Notes: a model not told the origin generated them from the sequence alone. Shown: positions 17,801 to 24,627, numbered from the stretch's first letter. The stretch: 41,539 nucleotides of DNA from Anaerococcus hydrogenalis DSM 7454 (GCF_000173355.1 NZ_ABXA01000004.1:1-41539), one strand, 5' to 3'. A program made the numbers and translations.

Positions 17801-19821
17801 ATAAATCTCACTTCGAAACCTGGTCACAATTCTTTAACCCGGGAGCAAGTGGAGATGCTAAAAAAGAAATCAAACTTGTAAACTTCAAAAACAAAATTGA
17901 ATTTGCAAAAGTAGATGGCGGTGTCCTATCAAATGTAGTTGATAAATCAGAAGAAAATCCTCAAAACCTAAAAGATTTGGGCATAGGAAATCCTCTAAAG
18001 GGAGCTAAATTCCAGCTTATTAAGGATGGGGAAAATTACAGAGATCCAATAACATCAGATGACAATGGTATCTTCTCTTGGGAAGAACTACCAACTGGTA
18101 AATACCAAGTCAAAGAAACAGAATCACCAGATTCTGAAATATATGACTTGCCAAAAGATGCTATTTCAAGCTTTGAAGTAGATGAGGGTGGAAATATTGT
18201 AAATATCAAAAAAAATAAACAAATCCTAGAAAACTACAGAAAAGCTGAAATAAAAATAAGAAAAACTGACCAAGATGGAAAGGTCATCCAAGCAGGCAAG
18301 GACCTAGCTGGAGCAGAATTCACCCTCACTCCAAAGAGTGGACAAAAGAATCCAGAAAAACCAGACGAAAACTTCCCAGTTAAAACACTAACAACAGATA
18401 AAACAGGAATTGTTACATTCGATAAGTTAGTAGCAGGTAAGTACGAATTACAAGAAATGAAAGCCCCAACAGGCTACACTAAATCTGATAAAAAATGGGA
18501 ATTAGAAGTCACAAAAGATGGTAAAGTCAAATGGACAAATTCCTTTGATGATACAAAAGATAATATGAAGGCAGTAACTGTCAAAGAATATGCAAAAGAG
18601 GAATACACTGGAAATACTTACAAAGATAGGTTATTCTCAGAAATCCTAGGTATAGACCAAGATACCAAAACCTTCAGACAAAAAATAACCATCAAAGCAA
18701 AACCAAGCGAACTTGAAAAAGCTAGACTAATTTTAGACTCAACAAATGATGAACTAAAATTATCTCAAACAAATACAAAAGTAAGATTGGTACAAGTTGG
18801 CGAAAATAATAATATATTAAAACCAGATAATACAACCTACACAGTTGAAATAAATAATGGAAATAAATTAAGTCTAAGGATAAACCCTCCATACAGAGAG
18901 GAAAAGAAAAATAATCCTGTAGGATCAAGCGAGGGACAAGCAGGCGAGGAAACTCCAGGTGTTGACGACGCTGAAAGAGAATATCAATTTATAGTAGATA
19001 TGCCTTATAAAGAAGATGGTAGAATAGGAGCAAAAGCGACCTACGATGTTGGACAAGTCGATGAGACAACAGGCAAAGTCACATTTAGTACAGAAGATAT
19101 TAAAACAGAACTAGACAAGTATGCAACAAAAGCAAATCTAACTATATCTGATGCTATTGTAGATATGAGCTTATACAAAAATGAACAAGTAGACAAATAT
19201 CTAGCCCGTGACATCAACCTACTAACAACTGATATAGGAAATATCAAAAAACCAAATATTTACTTTAAAAAGGTAGACGCTGATAATGAAGAAACTGCCT
19301 TAGCAGGAGCAGTTTTTGAAATTCAAAAGAAAGTTGGAGAATCTTATGTATCCATAGATAAAAATGGAGAAGAAATAAATTCAACGGATTCAACTTCAAC
19401 AGATAAAAAATGGACAGCAACTTCATCAATTGATGAAAATATAAAAGGTCAATTTAAATTTGAATCCATCCCAGATGGCGAATATAGGATAAAAGAAACC
19501 ACAGCTCCATCAGGATATATATTATTTAGTCAAAAAGAGTTCAAATTTAAAGTAAAAAATGGTAAAATATATTATATAGATACTAATGAATCTAATATTT
19601 CTAAAACACAATTGGAAAAATTGAGAAAATTAGAAAATGAAAAAGAAATAACAGATAATTCTAGTGATAACCGACTTCGAATCACAAACAAAAAAGCACA
19701 GTATCCTTCCACAGGAGGACCTGGAGTTTGGATTGGATTTATGGTGATAGGTTTAATAGTAATGTTTACATCAGTATTGACCTATTTCAAAAGAAAAGAT
19801 AAACTAGTAGTAAGAAAATAG
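5845..19821 (+). CDS. Giant multi-domain CnaB/SpaA-repeat pilus adhesin, main body
   Basis: An open frame of 4,658 aa that forms the bulk of a ~5,065-aa cell-wall adhesin; numbering below counts from the start at 4624. About residues 410-1265 hold large unassigned adhesive regions. From ~1269 there are about 16 SpaA/CnaB-type domains. Each is marked by an E-box such as GFYVLEETKVPEGY or GVYVLIETKAPDGY, near residues 1316, 1472, 1636, 1807, 1969, 2760, 2978, 3114, 3326, 3484, 3638, 3842, 3962, 4493, 4605 and 4952. Inserted among them are a von Willebrand A-like region (~2095-2330), a bacterial-repeat domain (~2471-2546) and an SdrG-like beta-sandwich (~4000-4245) with a tyrosine-rich stretch. 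The C-terminus has YPSTGG, a membrane helix and a basic tail, a sortase signal with Y in place of L. Position ahead of the backbone pilin and the VWA-like insert suggest a tip adhesin. Isopeptide cross-links are inferred from the family. Confidence 0.92.
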   Translation: MDKDIEESSLSKADKELKEALKNKKLSLEDLQKLLTTLGEKYKLNKADQEKLMTKNDKSIRDLVEKDREENFRANILLDLTQRESNSFADKAFHLKTTMKVKAAPAWPIPSGWYFDINLGPYLKEDTEQKIENLYHDKLGLVATAQIFKNGKDNIIRYTYVRKVTEPIDLNIDQVLAFDTNAIGNLDPITVKIKVVPKNNPVQSMPDIIVRSNQDSPVESSFEIKDEGETQTGTYPYQLDWRTTSQKLKDNKGNPIEKLVDLDKSKLTGAYVEWDIEVDTDKLVDPKNELKFDNLNLTVFGSANQGLTNIYYKASKNKTDLETTDGYISSTNLGELLSQNSQISKNDLGNKLYIKVKATIDPNQVHETYSIGFRINPDSNYIQKMLEDIIKKYESIPVPPPLKWLKGVEDARRFAEVPFNLVETNIPATFLGLTDRFTNERFYYDNTRTITANRKSDTKVDWYALDLLRRGESQDPALDKPDFDRNNGKDKKTIKAKKVYYLPLKDGGYRRTTQAGDVVLQNGQYFPGTIVSYEYPNHSGKRDDTYNFRPNLKDKKKFNVDESYDYEGGRVNLFTEKISDQDLANGYIAYTENPYPIMRINRNFDLVSCFNDRVNAPVYTGNTKVFLDKHEDVSGDYLITRLNESHGRPTDNYRLRNFLAGTPYNGVSLNHNNTLSQGQAMEELMKKIYFYGEEVKKEYTQGKYNSNTKGQEMHRMIEASMYQRVIHHFTDGKSLKDDYFQAPSSYNIDEWKVDHTLSGIRQTYPNTGWDGSFAGSDESRRINNEPGAPRKLKDNETKIGNYPPVQSTQYDMAKNLYNKVIASYRDGNDWNADKADSVKLVFYSHTDEGKYQELIAGRVMAPIEIDKYKKDGTKLKDAKFRFTNIDTGEKKEWTSTDDNKAHKLYLRPGKYKVQEIETPQGFEKIKDFDIEVIRKEIHPDNGSYDAKKLPRIHVNDGFETEVSIDEKTVPKDTDGKTPLVALDKDNKIKVKVTNIEDNLGKLEFIKRNKFIKLDGAEFRLRKIKAEDLNDAKTKFKDPSKLTYDSKYDKTEKGNIGEFKFDQIPAGFYVLEETKVPEGYEKAPLYLIEAKEIRDTSDKKKVQVSFVQEYKEVTNEKGKKEAKIADANLETEKATRDGKKVDLPIIRNKTKKTEIKFRKVRTENLGTDKEHLGLGDAKFRLMSLKMVDGDFYMEEAYTDNSTKTTPPRAKVDGQQAEGGGYITFKDLKVGEYLLEELEAPKGYKKTDLYGWKLVVSLDKDGNFTHKLYEVPKAKEGENQDEIFNSKDLKEVKISNIIKGHEKVDAYQIGNDARTIDIDFKKYKGKIVEKENGKTEVEATEVNEKLFGKNNQPVSFNLYKSDFYGAIIGEKDEKGNFIPINKEPIIQDDKGIFHLKGLEFGGYYILRETNPPKDYNKADDILLKVEAEAIANEGQMKVIVRDPNTNAKTDLHSVFKGVVDFLEKEKLGKFSIKKVGNAIGYTDEKGNPIRVGLRRAYFRLYTANENYEIEYKDKDKKYPKEYIQKVTPGDPITEDDGKGGQKGKDPDKLPPNQGIVTFDQLKPGHYVLEEFRGPAGYERDPNPWYILVERDGTVKKYSDNPKTTRNPKQMDYSTQSVRFRMAGLDISEKLPTPRLMANPTEDSRLKELSYKANNTEDLDITVKASDVDTKDGNRTINLSISPKDKVLPGKKVQMVFLVERSKDSSLTSAGSNISDGRTQDKNINYAITQIAKKAKETGTSIDVSFVEYTNNASSLKTTNVSLNDMTQNLEDNDYSSFYVDGEGGKSVSYKDYIGKAANLSSRNNSIADGSEYLNKNIDTYLSQISAKNGYDKKIMIDFANFNVGDVKKHSPKSGKYEFYKADLVKKFKNNGFDTFVSHVDQRTVGLASGYRIQYVDEIMPQLPYFEYKNNSGSPGRNSASYYVYSNMINKLFENEAFKRNEESYLVKDASLKIDLKSVIHLVEAKANIGANDLTSNISKDSKANSLQLDKINLKKGENLEFSYTVDLLNNNAQYNTDYEILDFDGMKISKDGKDIPIERHDSTGNYLITKKIKEDTPTPDPGTQEGHNVITSSTGGGRISASPQNPVAKGTEVTITITPDTGKKLSEILIDGYPADVDGSKCTFEMPDHDVNVEASFIDENTPHPTGDMILKANFIYSNQKDGIDDSKSVPKDSSPGTVELFVNKRQGLVDNWVKVPNSKKEAPYKGTLEYTGLDLDSNYKLVYTRDTEIAGGWGSETVSEYRFESRDADENNTVTVNITNGNLVEIFNHDETGFRIPLRITKVNENKAALTGSQFKARKLVNGERVPIYKKNKDGTYTDTGKTGFPKYYDEKFDGVSEATGKPGDNYFRELTPGIYELEEIKTPDNTYRPPKDKNGNNMKWYFKVVINKEKVPRDANYMDITFDFEHTFSENDDFNIGISEAEKKELIGKTIKGFKKGDPDFARYIEEVKDDGRSDPARPDAPYKWIHDARVTNYKNKTKLNFFKKDKASYQNIGGAEFSLRKAKLDKEGKLVFENNKPVYEEEPTKGADGKPLTPEQLDSMRVQPYDEDKKFAKAISNDQLGVEFTNIGEGTYILEEIKPAKGFKPTDSFLAITFTEDEKGSWKQEVKGYEKNKQGSYQEMSDTNKFFSKNTKGEFVSVNNEKAYIDLKFQKIEGKKGEKGKDIPVESADFKLTQVDKNGKKVEGGYEKTIYSYANSNFEFRYLPIGRYKLQETRAITKFEKPDPWFFNVVQDEETHKLKIVFENDPDGTLDKSIGFKTKANGEPDYDKDGNYQDIKIRNYSKTNFSFMKFRNETDEKGNKLPLKDAYFRLTKVRFSMDEKAKAYEYHNEKDGAGLKKYVHGKKVTEYDSNGKITKFTYDNKEYKYDENNNLVSVGGQTPTEEDKKVKPDAITNATGKYSALRRSQSSGKVDFQNLGEGIYQLEEVTIPEGYQSNTKQFKWIFKVEKTDDGLQIVRTYKDKDGTSHDVEDEYFKKYDPDYYKKYVDNKFNKNSNIEGDGKTNPYEITNTKTTTDLNWKKIGSRDKSNKIKKDTKFLLLKTSNDPNDLESAKSGQSEFPPYQVESEDGNFEITNLAKGVYVLIETKAPDGYDKMDRQIGIRVYEDAKGTLQKEYFEIKTTKVDGKDTKELVKTPGDFQYLLNRNAQNPEIDTDGDGTFYVINKSKPYFFNLYKGFMEGKVFKNITKGKLKVKIYRDPKDTKNTDKNVYEQTIDLSEEAPYRIDLNNNIQFGRDYLLEEVKSPDGYAKTNYKYRLKFAYLQSTQQFVATLTAVLKEVKKEDGTTEWVPLQNANKQNISDSGQLIAGGQNIGDGFKFQIVNKKTEVVFTKKGKEKVKIEDDKLIDKETNLANVEFYLEKQDPDDIGKPNQGYYPLTANMEMIKPRKNDDGTTTYYYISKETGKEIIVNNFDQDNPGDPIKIYKSGEDGKFKLTDLTDGYYRLIEPKAATDEDGDEYMKVNGPIKKFRVEDGKVKIYTIDKENKLIEKEVDGTSSATVTNIINEKPGKGEFTLTKEDEKGGKLEGVKFTLHKTDADETKVGEQTTGPDGKIKFTGLPYGYYWLKETKTKDGYILDTKKKLIALGGDKKWNVPDKREDVSKSIIFDDTQDQLVSTADTPNEDTVYPNKAEGIFAKFNFKIDEKTTIKPGDFFTIKFSDNVDLDGINKDNDDKGQKGDQYFDIIGPAGLLAKAKVNDDRRSITYTFTEYVKDYKPDAMSMFLQLFPNRRKVDHTQDITVTADIGKNIDINSSDYHYSDSINIDYRGRNEKIGYNGYQNPDSDISSYMLRLNPDGKTFTAILYLNPWNREMLGKTLSFTTDEDILVNENLSVKTYIKKGTGSTTSENGGWKDGDLPDSYDIYEEDSDGKLKVRSDLSLISDNGDKYNWYPTKTWTESEEVNPYYGYDYSQYDYNYSKYRYYKYVTKDNRADNITRKIDIPARYLNRKGDSSTATYVIEIKGELNQNAKSLKTRADETHYNYRTVNNITYKDSYKSHFETWSQFFNPGASGDAKKEIKLVNFKNKIEFAKVDGGVLSNVVDKSEENPQNLKDLGIGNPLKGAKFQLIKDGENYRDPITSDDNGIFSWEELPTGKYQVKETESPDSEIYDLPKDAISSFEVDEGGNIVNIKKNKQILENYRKAEIKIRKTDQDGKVIQAGKDLAGAEFTLTPKSGQKNPEKPDENFPVKTLTTDKTGIVTFDKLVAGKYELQEMKAPTGYTKSDKKWELEVTKDGKVKWTNSFDDTKDNMKAVTVKEYAKEEYTGNTYKDRLFSEILGIDQDTKTFRQKITIKAKPSELEKARLILDSTNDELKLSQTNTKVRLVQVGENNNILKPDNTTYTVEINNGNKLSLRINPPYREEKKNNPVGSSEGQAGEETPGVDDAEREYQFIVDMPYKEDGRIGAKATYDVGQVDETTGKVTFSTEDIKTELDKYATKANLTISDAIVDMSLYKNEQVDKYLARDINLLTTDIGNIKKPNIYFKKVDADNEETALAGAVFEIQKKVGESYVSIDKNGEEINSTDSTSTDKKWTATSSIDENIKGQFKFESIPDGEYRIKETTAPSGYILFSQKEFKFKVKNGKIYYIDTNESNISKTQLEKLRKLENEKEITDNSSDNRLRITNKKAQYPSTGGPGVWIGFMVIGLIVMFTSVLTYFKRKDKLVVRK

Positions 19822-19837
19822 TTAGTCAACCTTGTCT

Positions 19838-19950
19838 TTGGGCTTTTTGCCCAATGTCGCAGGGTAAATTATAAATGTAGGAACGTTTCTAGTATAAATC
19901 TTGAAATACAGATTATACATAATTGATAGGCGAAAGCCAAAACATATCAA
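19838..19950 (+). promoter_or_regulatory. Structured spacer between adhesin and backbone pilin genes
   Basis: Three hairpins occur in the 163-bp gap: TTGGGC/GCCCAA (19838-19854); GTATAAATCT with AGATTATAC, one bulged A (19892-19918); and TTGATA..TATCAA enclosing GGC-GAAA-GCC (19923-19950). None has the T run of a complete terminator and I see no strong promoter. The spacer may be a processing or stabilising element that lets the short pilin mRNA exceed that of the giant gene; this is inference. Confidence 0.4.
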
Positions 19951-19984
19951 TGCATATTGACAAAAAAATATAAAGGAGAAAATT

Positions 19985-22099
19985 ATGAAACACAAAATTT
20001 TGTCATTTTTAACAGCATTCGCAATGGTGTTCGGAATAATAGCAGCACCTTTTGTAAATGCTAAGGCTGATGAAGCCGGTACTGTTGTTGCAGGTACATC
20101 AAAAGAGCAACAAGAGACTACTGTAACTTTACACAAACTAAAATTAAGCAGCCTTGATACTCTACCAAAATTAGACAAAAGTGGAGAGTTTATTGAAGGA
20201 CTTAGAGGAGAACCAAAAGAAAAATATGTTGGTGGTGAAATCAACAATATAAAAGATTTCTTCTCTGATGATAATGCTGAAGAATTAGCAGGCGTTAAAT
20301 TTACTTACTGGGTATTCAATGATGAAGCAAAATATAAAGAAATGATTAAAGATTCATCAAAATTTGATACAGTAGAAAAAGTAGATGCTCATTTAAAAGG
20401 GGCTAAAAACCTAACTAAAAAAGATATAGTTTCTGCTAAGGGTGGTGTAGAACTTGATAAAATTACTATACCAGCAAATGAAAACAGATTTATCTGGGCT
20501 GTAGAAACTTCAAAAGTTATTCCTGGCGAAGGAAAAGATGGAAAAGATCAAACAATTACAGGAATGAAGGCCGTTCCATTTGGTTTAGCTCTTCCATTAT
20601 TCAACAAAGATGGATCAGTAAATAATGCTATCCACGTATATCCAAAAAATACAACAGCTGAAGAACCAAAAGTAGACAAAGACTTTAAAGGAAAAGCAGA
20701 TGCAAACAAAGATAGAAAAGAAATAGAAAATAATATCGTTGAAGGTGCATTTGTAGGTAAAGAAGTACCTTATGAAATTGAAACATTAGTTCCAGCTGGA
20801 TCTGATTATCAAACAGCAAAATGGACAGACCAAATGACAGAAGGTCTTACATTTAATGAAAATAGTTTAAAAGTATATATTGGTTCAAAAGAAGCTGAAA
20901 AAACAGCTACAGAAGAAAACTATCTAAAAAAAGATACTGATTATACTTTAGTAAAAGATGGAAATGGATTTAAACTTGAATTTACTACAGCAGGTCTTGG
21001 AAAAATCAATAAACAAACTGCTGAAACAAGAGTTCACATCACATACTCTGCAACAGTAAATGATAAAGCAAAAGTTCAAAGACAAGAACGAAACGACGTA
21101 ATTTTCCACTATGGAAATAAGCAAGAACATTCTAATACACCAAAACCACAAAAACCTAAAGAAGGAAAATTAAAAGTAACAAAGAGCTTCCCTAATGTTG
21201 AAGGTGAATGGGTTAAAGGTGAAGAAGTAAAAGTAACAATTTACGACGCTCACACAGGTAAACCAGTAGAATTTACTGATGGTCAAAGTGCAACACAAAC
21301 TCTAACCATAGATAAAAAATTCCATGAGTGGACAGGTCTAGATACAGATAGACAATATATAGTAAAAGAAACATTTAAACCAGGTAACGAAGCAGAATAC
21401 GGACTTGGTGATGATGGTGAAGTTACTATCAAAAACTACAAAAATGATATTCCAAAACCAAAAGACCCAGAAGAACCAGGTGTTGTAAGTTATGGACACA
21501 GATTCCAAAAGGTTGACCAAGAAGGTAAGGGTCTTGTAAACGCAGAATTCATTATTTCTAAAACCGAAGGAAATAAAACTCTATATTTAGTTAAAAAAGG
21601 TAATACAGCATTAGAAGCTGACCAAAAAGAATATGTAGCTGCAGAAAAAGCTTATAAAGATGCTGTAAAAAATAATAAATCAGATAAAGAAATTGCACCA
21701 TTAAAAACAGCTAGAGATAAAGCATACGCTAAAGCTCAAAGCGAATGGGAATTCAGTGATAAGAAAGATAATGCGACAGTATTTAAATCAAGCACAGACG
21801 GTTACTTTAGAGTATCAGGTATAGAAGAAGGAGATTATCAATTAGAAGAAAAGAAAGCTCCAGAAGGCTATGCTAAATTAACTAAACCAGTTCCATTCAC
21901 AGTAGGTAAAGATTCATTTGGTACAACAAAACTTGAAGGAACAAAACTTACTGATGATAAAGGATTTACACAAGTAGAGAATAAGAAAGTAACAATCCCA
22001 CAAACAGGTGGTATTGGTTCAATCATCTTTGTAGTAGCTGGTCTTATGATTATGGGACTTGCAGCTTACAAAATGAAAGCTAACAAAGAACAAGCATAA
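19985..22099 (+). CDS. Major (backbone) pilin, isopeptide-forming
   Basis: A 704-aa sortase-assembled pilin. A signal peptide (MKHKILSFLTAFAMVFGIIA, ending near VNAKADE) is followed by an N-terminal domain that ends in the pilin motif IHVYPKN, in which Lys221 is the expected acceptor for class C sortase polymerisation. A middle domain follows, then a CnaB-like domain (about 390-490). The last SpaA-like domain has an E-box YQLEEKKAPEGY (618-629). That domain has a helical Lys/Ala-rich insertion (about 548-592). The C-terminus is IPQTGG (about 671), a membrane helix and a short charged tail. AAAGGAG lies upstream of the ATG. Codon use is more uniform and T/A-ending than in the giant gene, as expected for a highly expressed protein. 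It lies between the adhesin and the minor pilin. Confidence 0.93.
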   Translation: MKHKILSFLTAFAMVFGIIAAPFVNAKADEAGTVVAGTSKEQQETTVTLHKLKLSSLDTLPKLDKSGEFIEGLRGEPKEKYVGGEINNIKDFFSDDNAEELAGVKFTYWVFNDEAKYKEMIKDSSKFDTVEKVDAHLKGAKNLTKKDIVSAKGGVELDKITIPANENRFIWAVETSKVIPGEGKDGKDQTITGMKAVPFGLALPLFNKDGSVNNAIHVYPKNTTAEEPKVDKDFKGKADANKDRKEIENNIVEGAFVGKEVPYEIETLVPAGSDYQTAKWTDQMTEGLTFNENSLKVYIGSKEAEKTATEENYLKKDTDYTLVKDGNGFKLEFTTAGLGKINKQTAETRVHITYSATVNDKAKVQRQERNDVIFHYGNKQEHSNTPKPQKPKEGKLKVTKSFPNVEGEWVKGEEVKVTIYDAHTGKPVEFTDGQSATQTLTIDKKFHEWTGLDTDRQYIVKETFKPGNEAEYGLGDDGEVTIKNYKNDIPKPKDPEEPGVVSYGHRFQKVDQEGKGLVNAEFIISKTEGNKTLYLVKKGNTALEADQKEYVAAEKAYKDAVKNNKSDKEIAPLKTARDKAYAKAQSEWEFSDKKDNATVFKSSTDGYFRVSGIEEGDYQLEEKKAPEGYAKLTKPVPFTVGKDSFGTTKLEGTKLTDDKGFTQVENKKVTIPQTGGIGSIIFVVAGLMIMGLAAYKMKANKEQA

Positions 22100-22123
22100 T
22101 ATTAACTAAACAGAGGAGTTACT

Positions 22124-23403
22124 ATGAAAAAATTAAATAAAAATATAATATTTTCCATAGTTTTTATGGTAATATTACAGCTAGTTACTCCTCTTTTAGC
22201 TTTGGCTGAAAGCGGAAATAGCCTATTAATAAATACAAATTTCACAGATGGTGAAAGTAAAGAACAAACTATTGTAGATTATGTAGATTACTGGAAAATT
22301 CCAGAAGACAAAGCAAAAGATTTGAAAGATCCTCAAAAAAATCTTGATTTTGTTAATCTTTATAAAGATAAAACAGACGAGGAAATTTCAAAAGATTTGG
22401 GTGAGATGAAATCATCAAGCAAGTCAGAAGAATCAGAAGAAAAAGAAGGCATGTATTTTGCAAGTATTGATAATTTGGAAAAGGGAGCCTATCTATTAAG
22501 ATATAGGTCAAATGATATATATAAACCTTATATTCCTTTCCTTGCAATAATTGACGAAAATACAGAAAATCCCCTCACAATTTATCCCAAAAAAGCCCCA
22601 GACGACTTGACCCTAACCAAAAGGGACAAAAATTCTGGTGAAGTTTTAAAAAACGTAGGCTTTGAGGTGATAAATGAAAAAGGTGAGATTCTTTACTTTA
22701 AAAAATAAAAGATGATAAGGGAAAAGAAAAATTAACCTACAAAAAAGACGGGACAATCAAAGAGCTTTTCACTGACGAAAAGGGACAAATTAAAATCTAT
22801 GGTCTAGAAGAAAAGGTAAAGTTCAAAGAGACAAAGCCTCTAAAAGGCTATGAATCTCAAGTGGGAAAAGAAAGTGACCCGGCTCAAACTGGTAGCATCG
22901 AAATGCTAAATGAAAAAGATAATCCAGAAAATTATTTTTCATTTATAAAAATCGACGGCACAAATGATGACCCACTAAAAGGAGCAGTTTTTAAAGTTCA
23001 AGTCAAAACCGACAAGGGCTATGAAGATGTCATGGAAAATGACAAAATCTACACCCTAACAAGTGATGATAAGGGCGAATTTAAAACAAAAAATCTCCCT
23101 TATGGACAATATAGACTAGTAGAAACCAAAGCCCCACAAGGCTACATCGAAAACACAGTCCCAAATGATTTCGAAATAAACGAAAACTCACACACAAAAA
23201 CAATCCGCATAAAAAACTTTAAACCAACAACCCCACCCCCACCAACAAAAACCACCCCAAACGGTGGCACAACAGTAGGATCCAGACTAGGCAAAAACCT
23301 ACAATCAATGGCCAAAACCGGAGATAACACAATCCTACTAATAATGGCAATAGCCTTGTTGATGATAGGAGTAGGAATAAGATTTGTTAGGGCTAAAGAA
23401 TAA
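22124..23403 (+). CDS. Minor (probably basal) pilin; frameshifted as read in an A6 run
   Basis: As read, an open frame of 194 aa (22124-22708) ends just after YFKK. Adding one A to the six-A run at 22700-22705 continues it to 23403, giving about 426 aa. A signal peptide (MKKLNKNIIFSIVFMVILQL) is followed by an N-terminal domain with a pilin-like IYPKK motif (Lys156). Two SpaA/CnaB-like domains follow, the second with E-box GQYRLVETKAPQGY. A proline/threonine-rich stretch (TTPPPPTKTTP) then precedes a C-terminal sorting signal in which the usual LPxTG is MAKTG, followed by DN, a membrane helix and RAKE. The proline-rich tail and last position in the locus resemble base pilins that link to the cell wall. 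It is 24 bp from the backbone gene, with its own GAGGAG ribosome site. Confidence 0.85.
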
Positions 23404-23415
23404 AATCTTTAAAAG

Positions 23416-23445
23416 ACTACCTTGCTTGGCAGGGTAGTTTTTTTT
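23416..23445 (+). terminator. Terminator of the pilus structural locus
   Basis: ACTACCTTGC (23416-23425) pairs with GCAGGGTAGT (23429-23438) over 10 bp with one G-U pair and a 3-nt loop. An eight-T run follows. It lies 12 bp past the minor pilin stop. Confidence 0.92.
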
Positions 23446-23508
23446 GTGCCTAAAATAAAAAAGTCAAGATAGCTCAAGGGAAAAACAAATTACAAGCAAA
23501 GCATACCC

Positions 23509-23536
23509 GAGAGATCTCTTGGCAAGCTCGAGATGG
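23509..23536 (-). repeat. Palindromic repeat R6
   Basis: Minus-strand core: CCATCTCGAGCTTG, then CCAAGAGATCTCTC. Confidence 0.65.
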
Positions 23537-23615
23537 ATAAGACTTCGGTTGGTTATTAAAAATTTAATATAGAACGAATTATAAAAATAAATAGAGCATA
23601 TAAATAAAATAAGGA

Positions 23616-23683
23616 CTTTAGTAATAAAATAAAGAGAACATTAACCCATCTCGACCGAGTGAAGGGAGTGGAGAGATCTCATG
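23616..23683 (+). repeat. Palindromic repeat R7
   Basis: CTTTAGTAAT (23616-23625) leads to the core CCCATCTCGACC, a loop, then GGAGTGGAGAGATCTCATG (23645-23683). It is the block A counterpart of R11, but without R11's hairpin insert. Confidence 0.7.
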
Positions 23684-23775
23684 TAATAAGTAAATCAAGA
23701 GAAAAAGTAAATATTTAAGGAAATATCCTTATATAATCCAAGGTAAAAATGGAATTATAATCACAATACAATCCA

Positions 23776-23803
23776 GAGATCTCTCGACAAGCTCGAGATG
23801 GGG
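23776..23803 (-). repeat. Palindromic repeat R8
   Basis: Inverted copy. On the minus strand it reads CCCCATCTCGAGCTTG, then TCGAGAGATCTC. Confidence 0.7.
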
Positions 23804-24003
23804 TTAATCTTTATTTATAGGTTTTGCTACGAATAGGAATAAATTAAGCTTTAAAATAAAAACAGAAAACTATTAACTATCATAATTAATAAAAAGATAT
23901 TAGAAAAATATTAATAGAAAATTCTTAATTATTAAAATTAAGAATATAAATAAAAAAAATATAAAAGAATTAAGTGAAACTTTAAATGATAAATAAGCTT
24001 ATA

Positions 24004-24060
24004 CTTTAGCAACCAATTAAAGAAAATCATAACCCATCTCGAGCGAAGTCGAGAGATCTC
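24004..24060 (+). repeat. Palindromic repeat R9
   Basis: CTTTAGCAAC (24004-24013) is followed by the core ACCCATCTCGAGC, a 3-base loop and GTCGAGAGATCTC (24032-24060). It ends about 105 bp before the GIY-YIG start. Confidence 0.7.
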
Positions 24061-24166
24061 TGATATTAATATAGCTTATAATTAAATTCATTTAAAATTA
24101 GAACGTGCATTAAAAAATTGAAATATGGGTATTTTTTTATTATAAATACAAAATATGGAGAATATT

Positions 24167-24457
24167 ATGTCAGATTATTATGTATATATACTAGCAAATA
24201 AAAGCAATTCCACCATATATATTGGCTACACTCATAATCTAGAAAAAAGACTATATGAACATAGAAATCATGTTGTAGAAGGCTTTACTGACAAATATAA
24301 TTGTACAAAATTGGTATATTATGAATATCTAGACAACAAATATGAGGCTTTATCAAGGGAAAAACAATTAAAAAGACGGAGTAGGGAAAAGAAAAATAAA
24401 TTAATAAACTCAATAAATCCAAAACGGAGAGATTTATCTTTTGATTGGTACAGTTAA
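24167..24457 (+). CDS. Small GIY-YIG domain nuclease (YhbQ/UPF0213-like)
   Basis: A 96-aa protein that is essentially a bare GIY-YIG fold. The opening YYVYIL...TIYIGYTH supplies the paired Tyr motif. It is followed by NLEKRLYEH (the conserved arginine) and, after the helix, EALSREKQLKRRSREKKN (the conserved glutamate region and a basic patch). The ATG at 24167 is preferred over the in-frame ATG at 24155. GGAG (24157-24160) lies six bases before it and overlaps the upstream ATG. Stand-alone proteins of this type are common and mostly uncharacterised, with presumed DNA endonuclease activity. The striking feature is the context: it stands alone between two similar four-palindrome blocks, with no other gene for 750 bp on the left and 700 bp on the right. 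Confidence 0.9.
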   Translation: MSDYYVYILANKSNSTIYIGYTHNLEKRLYEHRNHVVEGFTDKYNCTKLVYYEYLDNKYEALSREKQLKRRSREKKNKLINSINPKRRDLSFDWYS

Positions 24458-24519
24458 TCTGATTTTAATTTAGAAGAAAATTCAAGGAAAGTACGTATTA
24501 TAAGATAAAGTTAACTTAT

Positions 24520-24544
24520 AGATCTCTCAACAAGCTTGAGATGT
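24520..24544 (-). repeat. Palindromic repeat R10
   Basis: Diverged inverted copy: CATCTCAAGCTTG, then TTGAGAGATCT on the minus strand. Confidence 0.55.
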
Positions 24545-24627
24545 GATTTAGTTAGGTCCATTTACTAGAAACATAGATATTATAATTAATTATAAAAGTC
24601 AATAAGAGAATATTGTGAAAATAAGGA

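Larger units (their letters stand above)
23509..24060. repeat. Four-palindrome block A (left of the GIY-YIG gene)
   Basis: R6-R9 form a unit of about 550 bp that is degenerately repeated as block B (24520-25044). Shared landmarks in the same order are ATAAGGACTTTAGTAATAAA (23609-23628 and 24621-24640, identical over 20 bases), TAACCCATCTCGACC, GGAGTGGAGAGATCTCATG and CCAAGGTAAAAAT. Confidence 0.7.
23446..24154. other. Non-coding stretch holding repeats R6-R9
   Basis: About 700 bp with no supportable gene. It holds four palindromes in alternating orientation (R6-, R7+, R8-, R9+) with A/T-rich filler. The same pattern recurs after the GIY-YIG gene. Confidence 0.75.
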
